NCBI RefSeq assembly: GCF_030694375.1
Contig: NZ_JAUXYL010000017.1
Location: 31,386-95,385 of the forward strand
From: Algoriphagus sp.
GTDB lineage: Bacteria > Bacteroidota > Bacteroidia > Cytophagales > Cyclobacteriaceae
Direction of reading: 5' to 3'
DNA length: 64,000 nt
Of the stretch, positions 15,564-24,500 are shown in pieces (position 1 is the stretch's first letter; each line of letters starts with the position of its first letter). The notes under the pieces were generated by a model that had not been told where the DNA came from, did not search any database, and was given only the letters and a program-made list of their open reading frames with translations. The translations under genes were made by a program, and so were the position numbers.

Positions 15564-18395
15564 TTATTTTCTATATAAATCGTATGAGAAACCTAGACTG
15601 AAAACTGATCCCGGGGTAAAACCCTGCATGATGTTATCGGATTTCGGATCAAAAACTCCGTCCTCATTTGCATCCTGGAGTAAAAGATTTTTCTCATTGA
15701 GGATATCTGATACGCCTACTTTAATTTTAAATCTGTCGGAGACTCGCTTCACGATAGTGACATCAAGTACATTTCTTGGCATAAGGTAGATGTCAGGATA
15801 AGCGTCGAAACCCACGAAAATGATATTCCGACCTACCACATTGTAAAGGGTGTTGATTTGCCAACCCTTCAGTTCATCTGTGTAAGAAAGTGTGGCATTG
15901 ACGATATATGGAGCTTGACCTTGAAGGGGACGATTGGAAGATTGACCGACTGCTAAGGCACCCAAATCGACTTCTGACTTGATCAAAGCCGCGTTAAAAA
16001 CCAGATTAAGCCTGTCCACAAAACTTGACTGGGTCATTCCAGAGAAGGACTTTTTCATCTCCAATTCGACTCCGTAGCTTACTGCTGATTCCGCATTTCC
16101 AAATGTGAAGGCTTTTGCACCTTGTGAACCTGCGCCTGGAATAAATACTGTTTCTATAGGCCGATCAAAATATTTGTAGAATAGCGCGACACTGATAGTT
16201 TCAAAAGCACTTGGGTAGGCTTCAAATCTAAAATCCATATTGTGGATTCTCGGTGTCTGCAAATCAGGATTTCCTCTATTGGTAAAGTTGGTATTGAAAT
16301 CATAGAACCCGAATGGCGCTAATTCTCTAAACTCAGGTCTGTTCAATGTCTCTCCGTAGGCAAGTCTAAACAAAGACTTGCTGGTAATATTGTAACTAAG
16401 ATTCGCTGAAGGAAGAAGTCTATTGATCGGATAATTGACATTTACGGGCTGATTGGTAAATGTTGCCGAATTCAAGATTTGGGTGTTTCCCTCATATCTA
16501 GCACCAACCAATGCATTGAGTTTAGAAGTAATTGGCAGGTTGACCATTCCATAAAATGCGATCAACTCGTTACTGGCTGTATAGCTGTCTGATGGGTTAG
16601 ATTGTTCATCTATTCTTACTCCGCCTTGGTAGTTTATATTTTGAGGCGCGAGTAGTTGCCAAACTTCCAGGGAAGCCAAATCTTGATTAAAACCTGCCAC
16701 TGGTCTTACATAACCGATGTTTCTTGCATTAAAGGTTCGCTCCTTTTTTTCGTAGAAAACACCACCTTTAATCTCAGGCGCAAAGTCTATTAAACCTTTA
16801 AACTTCAAAATCTTTGACAATCCAAAAGAACCAGTAATTGCATTTTCATTCATTTCCGAATAAAAACGTCCCAAAAAGTCAGATACGGCTTGTCCTGGCG
16901 GAATGTATAACTGACCCAAACCAGTGTCAATGTCAATATCCTTTCTGTATCGCTTGTAGTCAGGCTGATCTCTGTTAGATGAACTGTAGCCTGCCATCCA
17001 ATCCAATTTCAGGGTTTCATTCATGAAACTGTGATTCCCTAACAATTGACCGGAATAAATTCCTCTATAAACTTGGTCATAGGAACCAAAGGCTAAATCC
17101 GCGAATTGCTGAGCCTCCAGGTTATTTCCATATCTGTCAACATATTGGGAAATGGAATTTTGATTGTAGAGATTTTTGAACTCAATCAAGCTTTTTTGAC
17201 CAATTCTAAAAGCCCAATTGTGAATCAAACCTGTTCTGATGGATTGGGTATACTGTTGATCTAGGTATGAAAAAATGATGGAACGATTTCCGCTTTCTTG
17301 ATCAAATTGGTTGTAATCACCTCTCTCGATTCCAAAATTGGAATACGAATTACTGTAATTTAATGAAGTGATATTTCCTACCTTGATTTTGTTACCAAGA
17401 TTAAATTTGAAAGCTCCTGTAAGACTTACCCGCTGATCCAATCCTGCAGTTCTTGTTTCAGGTTCCCAAACATTGGCAAGTGAACGACCTGCAGCAACCA
17501 ATTCATCTCTTGTCAGTCTACTGTCTCTCAGACTTGCAGGAAAATTATCCGGAAGGTCTATGTATCCATTATTGAATCCTGTCCAATGAATATCAGACCG
17601 TTGTTGGTTTCTAAATGTATCAAAAGTAGTTCCTGACCTAAATTGCGTGGAATAATCCAGCGTAACAAGATTCTCCTCGGGAATACTTTTCGTGTAAATC
17701 TTTACCAAACCACCTGAGAAATCACCCGATATATCTGGTGATGGAGATTTGTAAACCAACATTCTATCCAATTGGGAACTTGGCAGAATATTGAAATTGA
17801 AAGATTTAATATCCGCCTCCACTGAGGGTGCAAAGGCATTGTGGAGTTGAACAGGATTGTACCTTGCTCCTAAACCCCGAATCTGCACAAAATTATTCTC
17901 CGTGATAGTAATACCCGGTACTCTTCTGATTACTTGAGCGGCATCTCTGTCCAATGAAAGTGAAATCTGCTCTGCAGACATTCCACTGACCACTTGAAAA
18001 GATTTTCTAATTTCTGAGATAATTGCAATGTCCGTATTGGTTTCTCTGGCAGCCATCACTACCACTTCTCCCAATTCACCGAGATCCTCTTCCAGATCCA
18101 GGTTAAGCATCGTGATCTTATCAGCAAAAACTTCAACCCCGTTGATTTGAAGGGTTTTGTAAGACACATAGCTGATTGTTAGATCAAAAATCCCCGGCGT
18201 AATTCCTGTGATTTCATACTGCCCGTTGATGTCGGTAATGGCACCAAGGGTAGTCCCTTCTATTCTTAAATTAGCACCGATAATGGTCTCCTTTGAACCT
18301 TTATCGATAATAGTCCCTCTAATTGACCCTGTTTGTGCATTTACCCCGACCACAATCAGGCATAAGTAAATGACAACTGTAAAGATTTTTTTCAT
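15564..18395 (-). CDS. TonB-dependent outer membrane receptor with carboxypeptidase-regulatory-like domain
   Basis: 943 residues from ATG 18395 (MKKIFTVVIYLCLIVVGVNA signal peptide; an in-frame ATG 15 bases upstream is possible). Domain order: signal, CarboxypepD_reg-like beta-sandwich (GSIRGTIIDKGSKETIIGAN to about residue 100), plug (VIRRVPGITITENNFVQIRG) and a 22-strand-type barrel ending in the aromatic strand SVFSLGFSYDLYRK. Imports a ligand across the outer membrane using TonB energy. First gene of the operon with two lipoproteins. No SusD gene is present, so it is not a classic glycan-uptake pair; substrate unknown. Confidence 0.93.
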   Translation of the reverse strand: MKKIFTVVIYLCLIVVGVNAQTGSIRGTIIDKGSKETIIGANLRIEGTTLGAITDINGQYEITGITPGIFDLTISYVSYKTLQINGVEVFADKITMLNLDLEEDLGELGEVVVMAARETNTDIAIISEIRKSFQVVSGMSAEQISLSLDRDAAQVIRRVPGITITENNFVQIRGLGARYNPVQLHNAFAPSVEADIKSFNFNILPSSQLDRMLVYKSPSPDISGDFSGGLVKIYTKSIPEENLVTLDYSTQFRSGTTFDTFRNQQRSDIHWTGFNNGYIDLPDNFPASLRDSRLTRDELVAAGRSLANVWEPETRTAGLDQRVSLTGAFKFNLGNKIKVGNITSLNYSNSYSNFGIERGDYNQFDQESGNRSIIFSYLDQQYTQSIRTGLIHNWAFRIGQKSLIEFKNLYNQNSISQYVDRYGNNLEAQQFADLAFGSYDQVYRGIYSGQLLGNHSFMNETLKLDWMAGYSSSNRDQPDYKRYRKDIDIDTGLGQLYIPPGQAVSDFLGRFYSEMNENAITGSFGLSKILKFKGLIDFAPEIKGGVFYEKKERTFNARNIGYVRPVAGFNQDLASLEVWQLLAPQNINYQGGVRIDEQSNPSDSYTASNELIAFYGMVNLPITSKLNALVGARYEGNTQILNSATFTNQPVNVNYPINRLLPSANLSYNITSKSLFRLAYGETLNRPEFRELAPFGFYDFNTNFTNRGNPDLQTPRIHNMDFRFEAYPSAFETISVALFYKYFDRPIETVFIPGAGSQGAKAFTFGNAESAVSYGVELEMKKSFSGMTQSSFVDRLNLVFNAALIKSEVDLGALAVGQSSNRPLQGQAPYIVNATLSYTDELKGWQINTLYNVVGRNIIFVGFDAYPDIYLMPRNVLDVTIVKRVSDRFKIKVGVSDILNEKNLLLQDANEDGVFDPKSDNIMQGFTPGSVFSLGFSYDLYRK

Positions 18396-18493
18396 AAAAC
18401 GATTAAACATGTGTACAAGCACCGCAAAGGTGGGTTACCAATGTTAATTGAGTGGGTACGAAAGATTATCTTTGTTTTAAGTGGAGGAGTCTT

Positions 18494-18537
18494 AAAAAAG
18501 TGAAAGCCATCACAATTTTTTCATATTGTGATGGCTT
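18494..18537 (-). terminator. Intrinsic terminator after moxR
   Basis: Twelve-base perfect stem AAGCCATCACAA (18504-18515) with TTGTGATGGCTT (18526-18537), followed on the minus strand by CACTTTTTTAAG. It ends the moxR transcript before the receptor operon. Confidence 0.8.
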
Positions 18538-18584
18538 CGGATTTTAAAGGGCCTTGTACGCTTTGAAAGCGAGGCTTTTGAATA

Positions 18585-19556
18585 TTATTTCAATGTTACC
18601 GTTTTATTAATCGGTACTTTTTCAAGGAGTGTTTTTATTAAAGTTCTGGTATTGACGTTATCTGCTTCCGCTTCATAATTGAGCAAAATCCGGTGGTTCA
18701 ACACATCTTCAGCGATTTCCTTGATGTCCTCAGGCAATACATAATCCCTGCCGTCCATGAATGCAACGGCCTTTGCGGCGAGATTCAAATTGATGCTGGC
18801 ACGTGGCGAAACACCAAACATGATGTACTTTGCCTCATCCTTTAACCCATACTGGGCGGGAAATCTAGTTGCAAACACCAACTCGATGATGTAGTGTTCC
18901 AATGGCTCGGCAATGTTGACCGCATTGATTTCATTGCGAATATCAAAAATGTCCTGTTTGGACAAGATCGGTCTGACTTCAGTGGTGTACTGCATGTTGG
19001 ACATACGGCGCATGACTTCCATCTCATCAGACTTACTAGGATAGTCGATGTGAACTTTCATCATGAATCGGTCCACCTGCGCTTCCGGCAGAGGATAGGT
19101 CCCTTCCTGATCTACGGGGTTTTGGGTAGCCAAAACCAAAAAAGGTTTATCCAATGCGTAGGTTGTCTCTCCAATCGTCACCTGCTTCTCCTGCATGGCC
19201 TCCAAGAGAGCGGACTGTACCTTTGCCGGTGAACGGTTGATCTCATCTGCCAAAATCACATTGGCGAAGATTGGCCCTTTTTTAACCTCAAAGCTTGCAT
19301 TCTGCTGATTATAAATCATCGTTCCGATCAAATCTGAGGGAAGCAAATCCGGCGTAAACTGAATCCGGTTGAAATCCAGGTGGAGAACTTTGGCAAGCGT
19401 GTTTACTGTCAGCGTCTTTGCCAATCCCGGTACACCTTCCAATAAAATATGTCCATTGGTAAACAGCCCAATCATCAGTCGATTGACCATTTTGTCCTGA
19501 CCGACAACCACTTTTTTTACTTCCTGAATAACCTCAGCGATTTTTTCCTGATGCAT
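18585..19556 (-). CDS. MoxR-family AAA+ ATPase
   Basis: 323 residues from ATG 19556 (MHQEKIAEVIQEVKKVVVGQ). Walker A EGVPGLAKT (40-48), Walker B VILADEINRSPAKVQSALLE, sensor LATQNPVDQEGTYPLPEAQ and the C-terminal lid helices. MoxR ATPases act as chaperones that insert cofactors or mature partner proteins, and are normally encoded beside DUF58 and von Willebrand A proteins. No such partners are within the window here: it is flanked by a pseudouridine synthase gene and its own terminator, so it is a stand-alone copy. Confidence 0.93.
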   Translation of the reverse strand: MHQEKIAEVIQEVKKVVVGQDKMVNRLMIGLFTNGHILLEGVPGLAKTLTVNTLAKVLHLDFNRIQFTPDLLPSDLIGTMIYNQQNASFEVKKGPIFANVILADEINRSPAKVQSALLEAMQEKQVTIGETTYALDKPFLVLATQNPVDQEGTYPLPEAQVDRFMMKVHIDYPSKSDEMEVMRRMSNMQYTTEVRPILSKQDIFDIRNEINAVNIAEPLEHYIIELVFATRFPAQYGLKDEAKYIMFGVSPRASINLNLAAKAVAFMDGRDYVLPEDIKEIAEDVLNHRILLNYEAEADNVNTRTLIKTLLEKVPINKTVTLK

Positions 19557-19674
19557 GAAATACAAATTTTTTTATGCCTAAATGGCGAGCCTAAAATAGG
19601 GGATTTTGAACCAACCAACAATCTTAATTCTTAGCAGCGGTAATGCCCAAAACCTGATCGGTTTTTAGGATTTT

Positions 19675-20343
19675 TTAAGATCGCTTAAAATTTTTGCCTT
19701 TATTCTGTGCTGTTCCCGTTTTGGCAAAGCCCGTAAGCCCCAACTGGTGATATACTGTCTTTTCATCCAGTTCGAGTATATCTCCGGCCTGCATGCCTTT
19801 GATGTTGATTTTTTCCATGGAGTAGCGGACCAGACGAAGGGTAGGAAACCCTACCGCTGCGGTCATTTTTCTCACTTGCCTGTTTTTTCCTTCGATCAAA
19901 GTCAATTCGATCCAGGTATCAGGAATGGCCGCCCGGTAGCGGATGGGAGGATTCCGATCTGGCAAGACAGGAGCCGGATCCAACAGTTTGGCCAAAGCTG
20001 GCTTGGTCTGATAGTCCCGTCCATCGACGTTGATGGTGACTCCGTTTCGAAGTTGTGCCATGGCCTCCGGGGTAGGAATCCCCTCGACTTGGGCGTAATA
20101 GGTGCGTTGATGTCCGAAACGGGGATTGAGTAAATGATGGTTGAGCACCTTATCGTCGGTGATCAGGAGTAGTCCCTCACTGTCTTTATCCAGCCGACCC
20201 ACCGGGTAGACATCTTTTGGAAAAGCACCGAGAGAAGCCAGGGTGGGCTCCTCTCCGGTGAATTGTGTCAAAACCCCAAAGGGTTTGTAAATAATAAAGT
20301 ATCTGGCCAAGTCAGTAGTGATTAGCTTCCGCAGCCTATACAA
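19675..20343 (-). CDS. rRNA pseudouridine synthase, RsuA/RluE group
   Basis: 222 residues. Motif II with the catalytic aspartate is [17 protein letters not shown]; further motifs are [13 protein letters not shown] and [20 protein letters not shown]. The short N-terminus ([20 protein letters not shown]) without S4 domain, and the size, fit RluE-like enzymes, which modify 23S rRNA. The ATG at 20343 overlaps the upstream 58-residue gene by 22 bases; a TTG at L-A-R-Y-F is an alternative start that would avoid the overlap. Tail is basic (NKGKNFKRS). Confidence 0.9.
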   Translation of the reverse strand: MYRLRKLITTDLARYFIIYKPFGVLTQFTGEEPTLASLGAFPKDVYPVGRLDKDSEGLLLITDDKVLNHHLLNPRFGHQRTYYAQVEGIPTPEAMAQLRNGVTINVDGRDYQTKPALAKLLDPAPVLPDRNPPIRYRAAIPDTWIELTLIEGKNRQVRKMTAAVGFPTLRLVRYSMEKINIKGMQAGDILELDEKTVYHQLGLTGFAKTGTAQNKGKNFKRS

Positions 20344-20498
20344 TCAAAATGAGAGTCCATCGGTTTTACTCCTTTGAGTTGCATCTCCAGGTTGTGGATT
20401 TCATCCCGGGTTTCCATATCGGCAAACATGTCACCGGTCAGTTTCCCTTTCAAAGCTGCAATTGCATCTTCGAGTGCGCGTTTTTGTTGTTCGGTCAT
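20322..20498 (-). CDS. Small CxxC protein (58 residues)
   Basis: I read ATG at 20498 to TAA at 20322 by hand. The product begins [20 protein letters not shown], continues as an acidic helical region ([20 protein letters not shown]) and ends [14 protein letters not shown]. The two N-terminal helices could form a coiled coil, and the CIGC tail could bind zinc or be redox active. Codon use and charge pattern look like a real gene, and no other gene fits this stretch. It overlaps the pseudouridine synthase start, suggesting translational coupling. No named family. Confidence 0.7.
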   Translation of the reverse strand: MTEQQKRALEDAIAALKGKLTGDMFADMETRDEIHNLEMQLKGVKPMDSHFDCIGCGS

Positions 20499-20610
20499 AA
20501 AAGTGGTTAGGTTTAAGTGGTGAATGAGTAGTTAAAATAGCCAATTCTCATAAGAAAAGGTTCATTCATTTTAGGAAAACAACGTTCAAAAATGCAGCCA
20601 ATTGGAATTG

Positions 20611-20648
20611 TGCCTGCATGCCTCAGGCAGGTATACTTGATGCAGGTG
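20611..20648. repeat. Dispersed palindromic unit
   Basis: TGCCTGCATGCCTCAGGCAG with a following GCAGGTGG: built from the same CTGC/GCAG blocks as the units at 11634 and 27971. It lies in the 275-base gap between the 58-residue gene and the universal stress gene. Nothing else is seen in that gap. Confidence 0.5.
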
Positions 20649-20773
20649 GGTAGGGCTGTAGATATTCAATTTTTAATCATTTGAAGAGGAGGGCGTTGCC
20701 AGTTTTTTTTATACGCACACAGAAACCAATGCACCCAAATGCCCGGTTTCAAATTAATTTTTCTGCTGCCTTC

Positions 20774-21598
20774 TTAAATATGGAATGAAAGAACAGGGAG
20801 ATCATACAGTCTTACCAGGTTTTCGGTAAAACTTGGATCAATTATACGAGTTACTCCAAACTTTTCTGTTTTGGCCGTAACGATCACATCCGGTCTGTTT
20901 TTCTTTTCCAGAAATATTATCCCAAGTTCCAAATCCAAGGCATTGATGAGCGTGACATCTTCAGGATTGCCAAATTTCTCCAGCCGTTTTTCAAATTCCT
21001 CAGTTTCTACAAAATTGTAAGGCGTGTTAATGAAGACCAATTTTATTTTAGCTCCCAGTAATGCGGCAAATTCTTTTAAAATCAAAAATGACTTCTTTTG
21101 ATTTTCCAGAAGTGTAGTCGCAAAAGCAATTGTTTTAATCTCGGGTTTTCCGTTCCCTTTTTTGACTACCAATACCGGAACTTTCACATTCCGCAAAACC
21201 CGCTGTGCATTTGAACCAATAACACGGAAACTTTTGGATCCTTGAAGACCGGATGAGCCCATGATCACCAGGTCTGAACCAGCTTTTTGCACATGGTCGT
21301 GGACATTTTCAGGCCCAAAGTTAAAAACCAATGAGGACATAGTACTTACGCCAGCCCTCTGGAATTCTTCCACTACACTATTCAACTTTGATTTGGCTGA
21401 AGCGATTGCCCGTAGCGTTTCCGGGTAGTATTGCTCTTTTTCTTTAGCCAATTTCACCCAATCCACGGGCGTATTCAAAATATGCAAAATCTCCACCTTC
21501 GCCTTGAGCTTGGAAGCAATCTCCAAGGCGTAGTCCGTGGCGTACCCTGAAATTTGGGAAAAATCGGTCAGCAGTAATACCTTCGCGCCTATCTTCAT
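20774..21598 (-). CDS. Universal stress protein, tandem UspA domains
   Basis: 274 residues, two Usp domains in series. Domain 1 (1-145) has VLLLTDFSQISGYATDYALE and the ATP-binding type motif GSSGLQGSKSFRVIGSNAQR (G-2X-G-9X-G-S/N). Domain 2 (150-274) begins IKTIAFATTLLENQKKSFLI and lacks the glycine motif, so is probably structural. Cytoplasmic stress-response protein. Single gene, with no neighbour link. Confidence 0.92.
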   Translation of the reverse strand: MKIGAKVLLLTDFSQISGYATDYALEIASKLKAKVEILHILNTPVDWVKLAKEKEQYYPETLRAIASAKSKLNSVVEEFQRAGVSTMSSLVFNFGPENVHDHVQKAGSDLVIMGSSGLQGSKSFRVIGSNAQRVLRNVKVPVLVVKKGNGKPEIKTIAFATTLLENQKKSFLILKEFAALLGAKIKLVFINTPYNFVETEEFEKRLEKFGNPEDVTLINALDLELGIIFLEKKNRPDVIVTAKTEKFGVTRIIDPSFTENLVRLYDLPVLSFHI

Positions 21599-21840
21599 GT
21601 CGTAAGAGTTTTGGTTGATTATGCTAATTTATCCTTTTAAGTCGGGGAATTTATTGGAAGAAAAGCAGGATCTAAACTGATTGATATCAGGTTTTTAGAA
21701 TAACAGTTCCGAAAATATGGCGAGTTTAAGCATTAGCATAACTTGGCAAACTTGGAAAAAAAGGCGATGATTACTTTTCGTTTAGGATAGGCCTTCAGTG
21801 ATACGTCACATTCTTTTTGGTTAATAAATCGGCAGTCCCC

Positions 21841-22980
21841 TTATTGTTTTACAGTTATCAGTTGAAACCTCAAAAAATCCTCTGACATATCCGGATTTTC
21901 AGGATGATCAGTCGAGATCCAGATCCCCTCACGGTCTCCAAAAATATACCTGCCATTAAACCTGTCAGGGGTCAATTCCATTTCACCTACTTTATTGAAA
22001 TCAGAATCTAAAAAGACTAATCCCCATCTCGAGGCCAAAAAGGAATCCGCATCCAAATAGTTATAGGGGACATCCTCAAACTTCGCCACCCGTACCATCA
22101 GCTTCTGATTTTTGAGATAAAACAAGTCCGTGTAGATATCTGCGTAGTTAATCAACTTCATGATTTCGGGCATGTCCTCAAACATCTTGGGTGAATTTGA
22201 GGTCGGTGGATCATTCGGAAATCCCGAGTGCCCTGCAAAAGCTGAAACCACTTTACCCTCCTTTATCCTGTAAATATTTCTGAAATTCATGTTGATTACC
22301 GGCATGTCGTCGGGGCCCAAGGCCAATAAAGGAAAGATGGATTTGTTGAGGTTATCCCCCACAAACTCCGCCGGGAAGTAACTGATCGGAGTAAACGATT
22401 TGCTCAACGTGTCATACCGCATCAGATTGGGAATTTCGGTCAATTCCTGAGGTGTGATCGATGTCCAATCAAACACCATCGGAAAGGCCGGAAAGTAAAA
22501 ACCGTCTTTGGCTAAGGTGAAAATATTCGAGAAAAGACTGATCCCCTTTTCCTCTAAGCCCTCCACATTGATTTTGCTCTTTTGAAGCAAGTTTCCCTTG
22601 CCGTCAAATTTGAAAAGTGTGTTGACTCCTGCGGTCAGGTAAATCTCATCCGGACTCTCAATGAAAATGCCTGCGACATTATTTCCAATACCTTTTGGTC
22701 CTTCTTTTTCAAACCTAATGGTATTCACCAAACTAGTTTCAGGGATGGAATACGTCAAAACTTGCTTGGTTTTGTAATCAAACAGGAAAAAATATTTATC
22801 CTCCAAAAACTGAAAATACAAATCCGAATGACCAAAGTCCTGAGTCAGAGGAAACGTTTTATATTTCTCAGTCACCACAAACTGAAGCTCAGATTGGTTT
22901 TCTTTTTCTTTAGAAGGAGTGCAACTCAAAATCAGAAGGAAAAACAAAAGACCGGAAATTAAAAAAAGCTGATTTTTCAT
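21841..22980 (-). CDS. DUF4221-type lipoprotein
   Basis: 379 residues. Lipoprotein signal MKNQLFLISGLLFFLLILSC (Cys20). The body has repeated strand blocks of a beta-propeller-like protein: YFQFLEDKYFFLFDYKTKQV, SPDEIYLTAGVNTLFKFDGK and YIFGDREGIWISTDHPENPD, matching the DUF4221 family that is expanded in Cyclobacteriaceae. Function unknown. It is divergent from the nitrilase gene. Confidence 0.8.
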   Translation of the reverse strand: MKNQLFLISGLLFFLLILSCTPSKEKENQSELQFVVTEKYKTFPLTQDFGHSDLYFQFLEDKYFFLFDYKTKQVLTYSIPETSLVNTIRFEKEGPKGIGNNVAGIFIESPDEIYLTAGVNTLFKFDGKGNLLQKSKINVEGLEEKGISLFSNIFTLAKDGFYFPAFPMVFDWTSITPQELTEIPNLMRYDTLSKSFTPISYFPAEFVGDNLNKSIFPLLALGPDDMPVINMNFRNIYRIKEGKVVSAFAGHSGFPNDPPTSNSPKMFEDMPEIMKLINYADIYTDLFYLKNQKLMVRVAKFEDVPYNYLDADSFLASRWGLVFLDSDFNKVGEMELTPDRFNGRYIFGDREGIWISTDHPENPDMSEDFLRFQLITVKQ

Positions 22981-23097
22981 GGGAGCGAAGATATTTCAAC
23001 TAACAAGATAACACTATTAGAGAATAATAGTAATGTGATTCTACATTTATCCAATTGCCCTTTGGAGTTTCTTCAGCTCAGCTTATCTTACTTTCAA

Positions 23098-24051
23098 ATG
23101 GAAAAACTGAAAATAGCCAGCGCCCAATTTGAAAACCAAAGCGGGGATAAGGACTACAACCTATCGGTCATAGACCGGCTTTCTGCCAAAGCTGCCGCTG
23201 AAGGTGCGCAGGTCATTGCCTTTCATGAATGCTCGGTCACAGGCTATTCCTTTGCCCGCAAGCTCTCCAAAGAACAGCTGCTGGACTTGGCAGAACGCAT
23301 CCCATTCGGCCCAAGCACCCAAGCACTGATAGAGATCGCCCGAAAAAATCAAATCGTCATTTTGGCGGGTTTGTTTGAAAAAGACGAAAACGACGACATC
23401 TTCAAAGCCTACGTCTGTGTCGATCAAAACGGACTGATTGCCAAGTACCGCAAGCTTCATCCTTTTATCAACCCTCATATTTTACCTGGAAATGACTATG
23501 TGGTCTTTGACCTTTTGGGCTGGAAATGCGGAATTCTGATCTGCTACGACAACAACATCATCGAAAATGTGCGTGCCACCAAACTGCTTGGTGCAGACAT
23601 CATCTTCATGCCACATGTGACCATGTGCACGCCTTCGACCCGCCCGGGTGCCGGTTTTGTAGATCCCAAGCTTTGGGAAAATCGGGAGAATGATCCGACT
23701 TCGCTGAGAAAAGAGTTTGATGGGTTGAAAGGCAGAGAATGGCTAATGAAATGGTTGCCTGCCCGTGCGTATGACAATGCCATCTATGCGGTCTTTTCCA
23801 ATCCGATCGGTATGGATGATGACCAGTTGAAGAATGGGTGCTCCATGATTCTGGATCCCTTTGGAGATATTTTGGCCGAATGTCGAAGCTTTGAAGACAG
23901 CTTTGTGATCGCCACGCTCACACCGGAAAAACTCACCCAAGCGGGAGGCTCTCGCTACATCCAAGCCCGTCGACCGGATCTGTATCGGGATATCATCGGA
24001 CAAGCCCACAGACCTGAGCAGAAAGTGGTTTGGTTGAATAAGGAGGAGTGA
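23098..24051 (+). CDS. Carbon-nitrogen hydrolase (nitrilase superfamily)
   Basis: 317 residues from ATG 23098 (MEKLKIASAQFENQSGDKDY). Catalytic triad visible: Glu44 in FHECSVTGY, Lys119 in KYRKLHPF and Cys149 in GILICYDN. Further conserved WLMKWLPARAYDNAIYAVFS. Hydrolyses a non-peptide C-N bond (amide, carbamoyl or nitrile); the substrate cannot be assigned. ATG preferred over an upstream in-frame TTG/ATT region because it matches the family start. The next gene is 450 bases away. Confidence 0.92.
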   Translation: MEKLKIASAQFENQSGDKDYNLSVIDRLSAKAAAEGAQVIAFHECSVTGYSFARKLSKEQLLDLAERIPFGPSTQALIEIARKNQIVILAGLFEKDENDDIFKAYVCVDQNGLIAKYRKLHPFINPHILPGNDYVVFDLLGWKCGILICYDNNIIENVRATKLLGADIIFMPHVTMCTPSTRPGAGFVDPKLWENRENDPTSLRKEFDGLKGREWLMKWLPARAYDNAIYAVFSNPIGMDDDQLKNGCSMILDPFGDILAECRSFEDSFVIATLTPEKLTQAGGSRYIQARRPDLYRDIIGQAHRPEQKVVWLNKEE

Positions 24052-24329
24052 AGGGGGGAAGAATTAAGAAAAAGGTTCGACACCCTTCAGGCATGCCTTC
24101 AAAGTCAGGGTTGAACTCATTTACATGAAATTCTCCTTTTCCATTGGGGTAAAATCATCCTGTTTCCTTCTTAAGGAAATTGTAAGTAGTCAGTGTTGAT
24201 TTGCAGCGCAACAAAACTTACAACTCATTTTTTACCCATTACAGAATCCCTTAACTCCTGTCTGCCGGAACCGAAGATTGCCATTTTAACGGTATTCGCA
24301 TTTTCTTTCCCCGAAAAGGGCTTTTCTTC
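24052..24329. other. Intergenic, no gene
   Basis: Nothing protein-like in either strand. It contains a small hairpin TTTCCTT-CTT-AAGGAAA (24173-24189) and otherwise unremarkable sequence. The functional part of the gap appears to be the promoter and structured RNA that follow. Confidence 0.5.
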
Positions 24330-24337
24330 TATCTTTG
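24330..24337 (+). promoter_or_regulatory. Bacteroidota-type -7 element before the structured RNA and ileS
   Basis: TATCTTTG is a perfect TAnnTTTG. Transcription would begin about 7-10 bases downstream, just before the structured element at 24351. No convincing -33 TTTG at 17-23 bases upstream. Confidence 0.5.
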
Positions 24338-24350
24338 TGCCTTGTTTTGA

Positions 24351-24462
24351 GCGGGATGCCCGCGTGAGGGATAGAAGCGGCATCCCGACTCTCTGATGCG
24401 AATCAGGGAGACGGGATACAGCGGATAGCCCGACCCGCCTTTTTTCAAGGCGGGGCACGCCC
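24351..24462 (+). ncRNA. Candidate structured RNA (Flavo-1-like) upstream of ileS
   Basis: Three helices separated by two similar single-stranded segments. H1: GCGGG-ATG-CCCGC (24351-24363). Joining segment GTGAGGGATAGAAGCGGC. H2: ATCCCG-A-CTCTCTGAT (24382-24397), GCGA loop (GNRA type), ATCAGGGAG-A-CGGGAT (24402-24417); 15 pairs with one A.A mismatch and one G.U. Second joining segment ACAGCGGATAGCCCGAC. H3: CCCGCCTT (24434-24441) with AAGGCGGG (24447-24454), then GCACGCCC. The pattern matches an element I know to be common in Bacteroidota intergenic regions; it is probably the Flavo-1 motif, but that name is from memory. It lies 38 bases before the ileS start, so could be a leader or an independent RNA. 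Confidence 0.55.
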
Positions 24463-24500
24463 AAAAAGTCCTTTTCTTCAAGTTCACCAGACCATAAACA

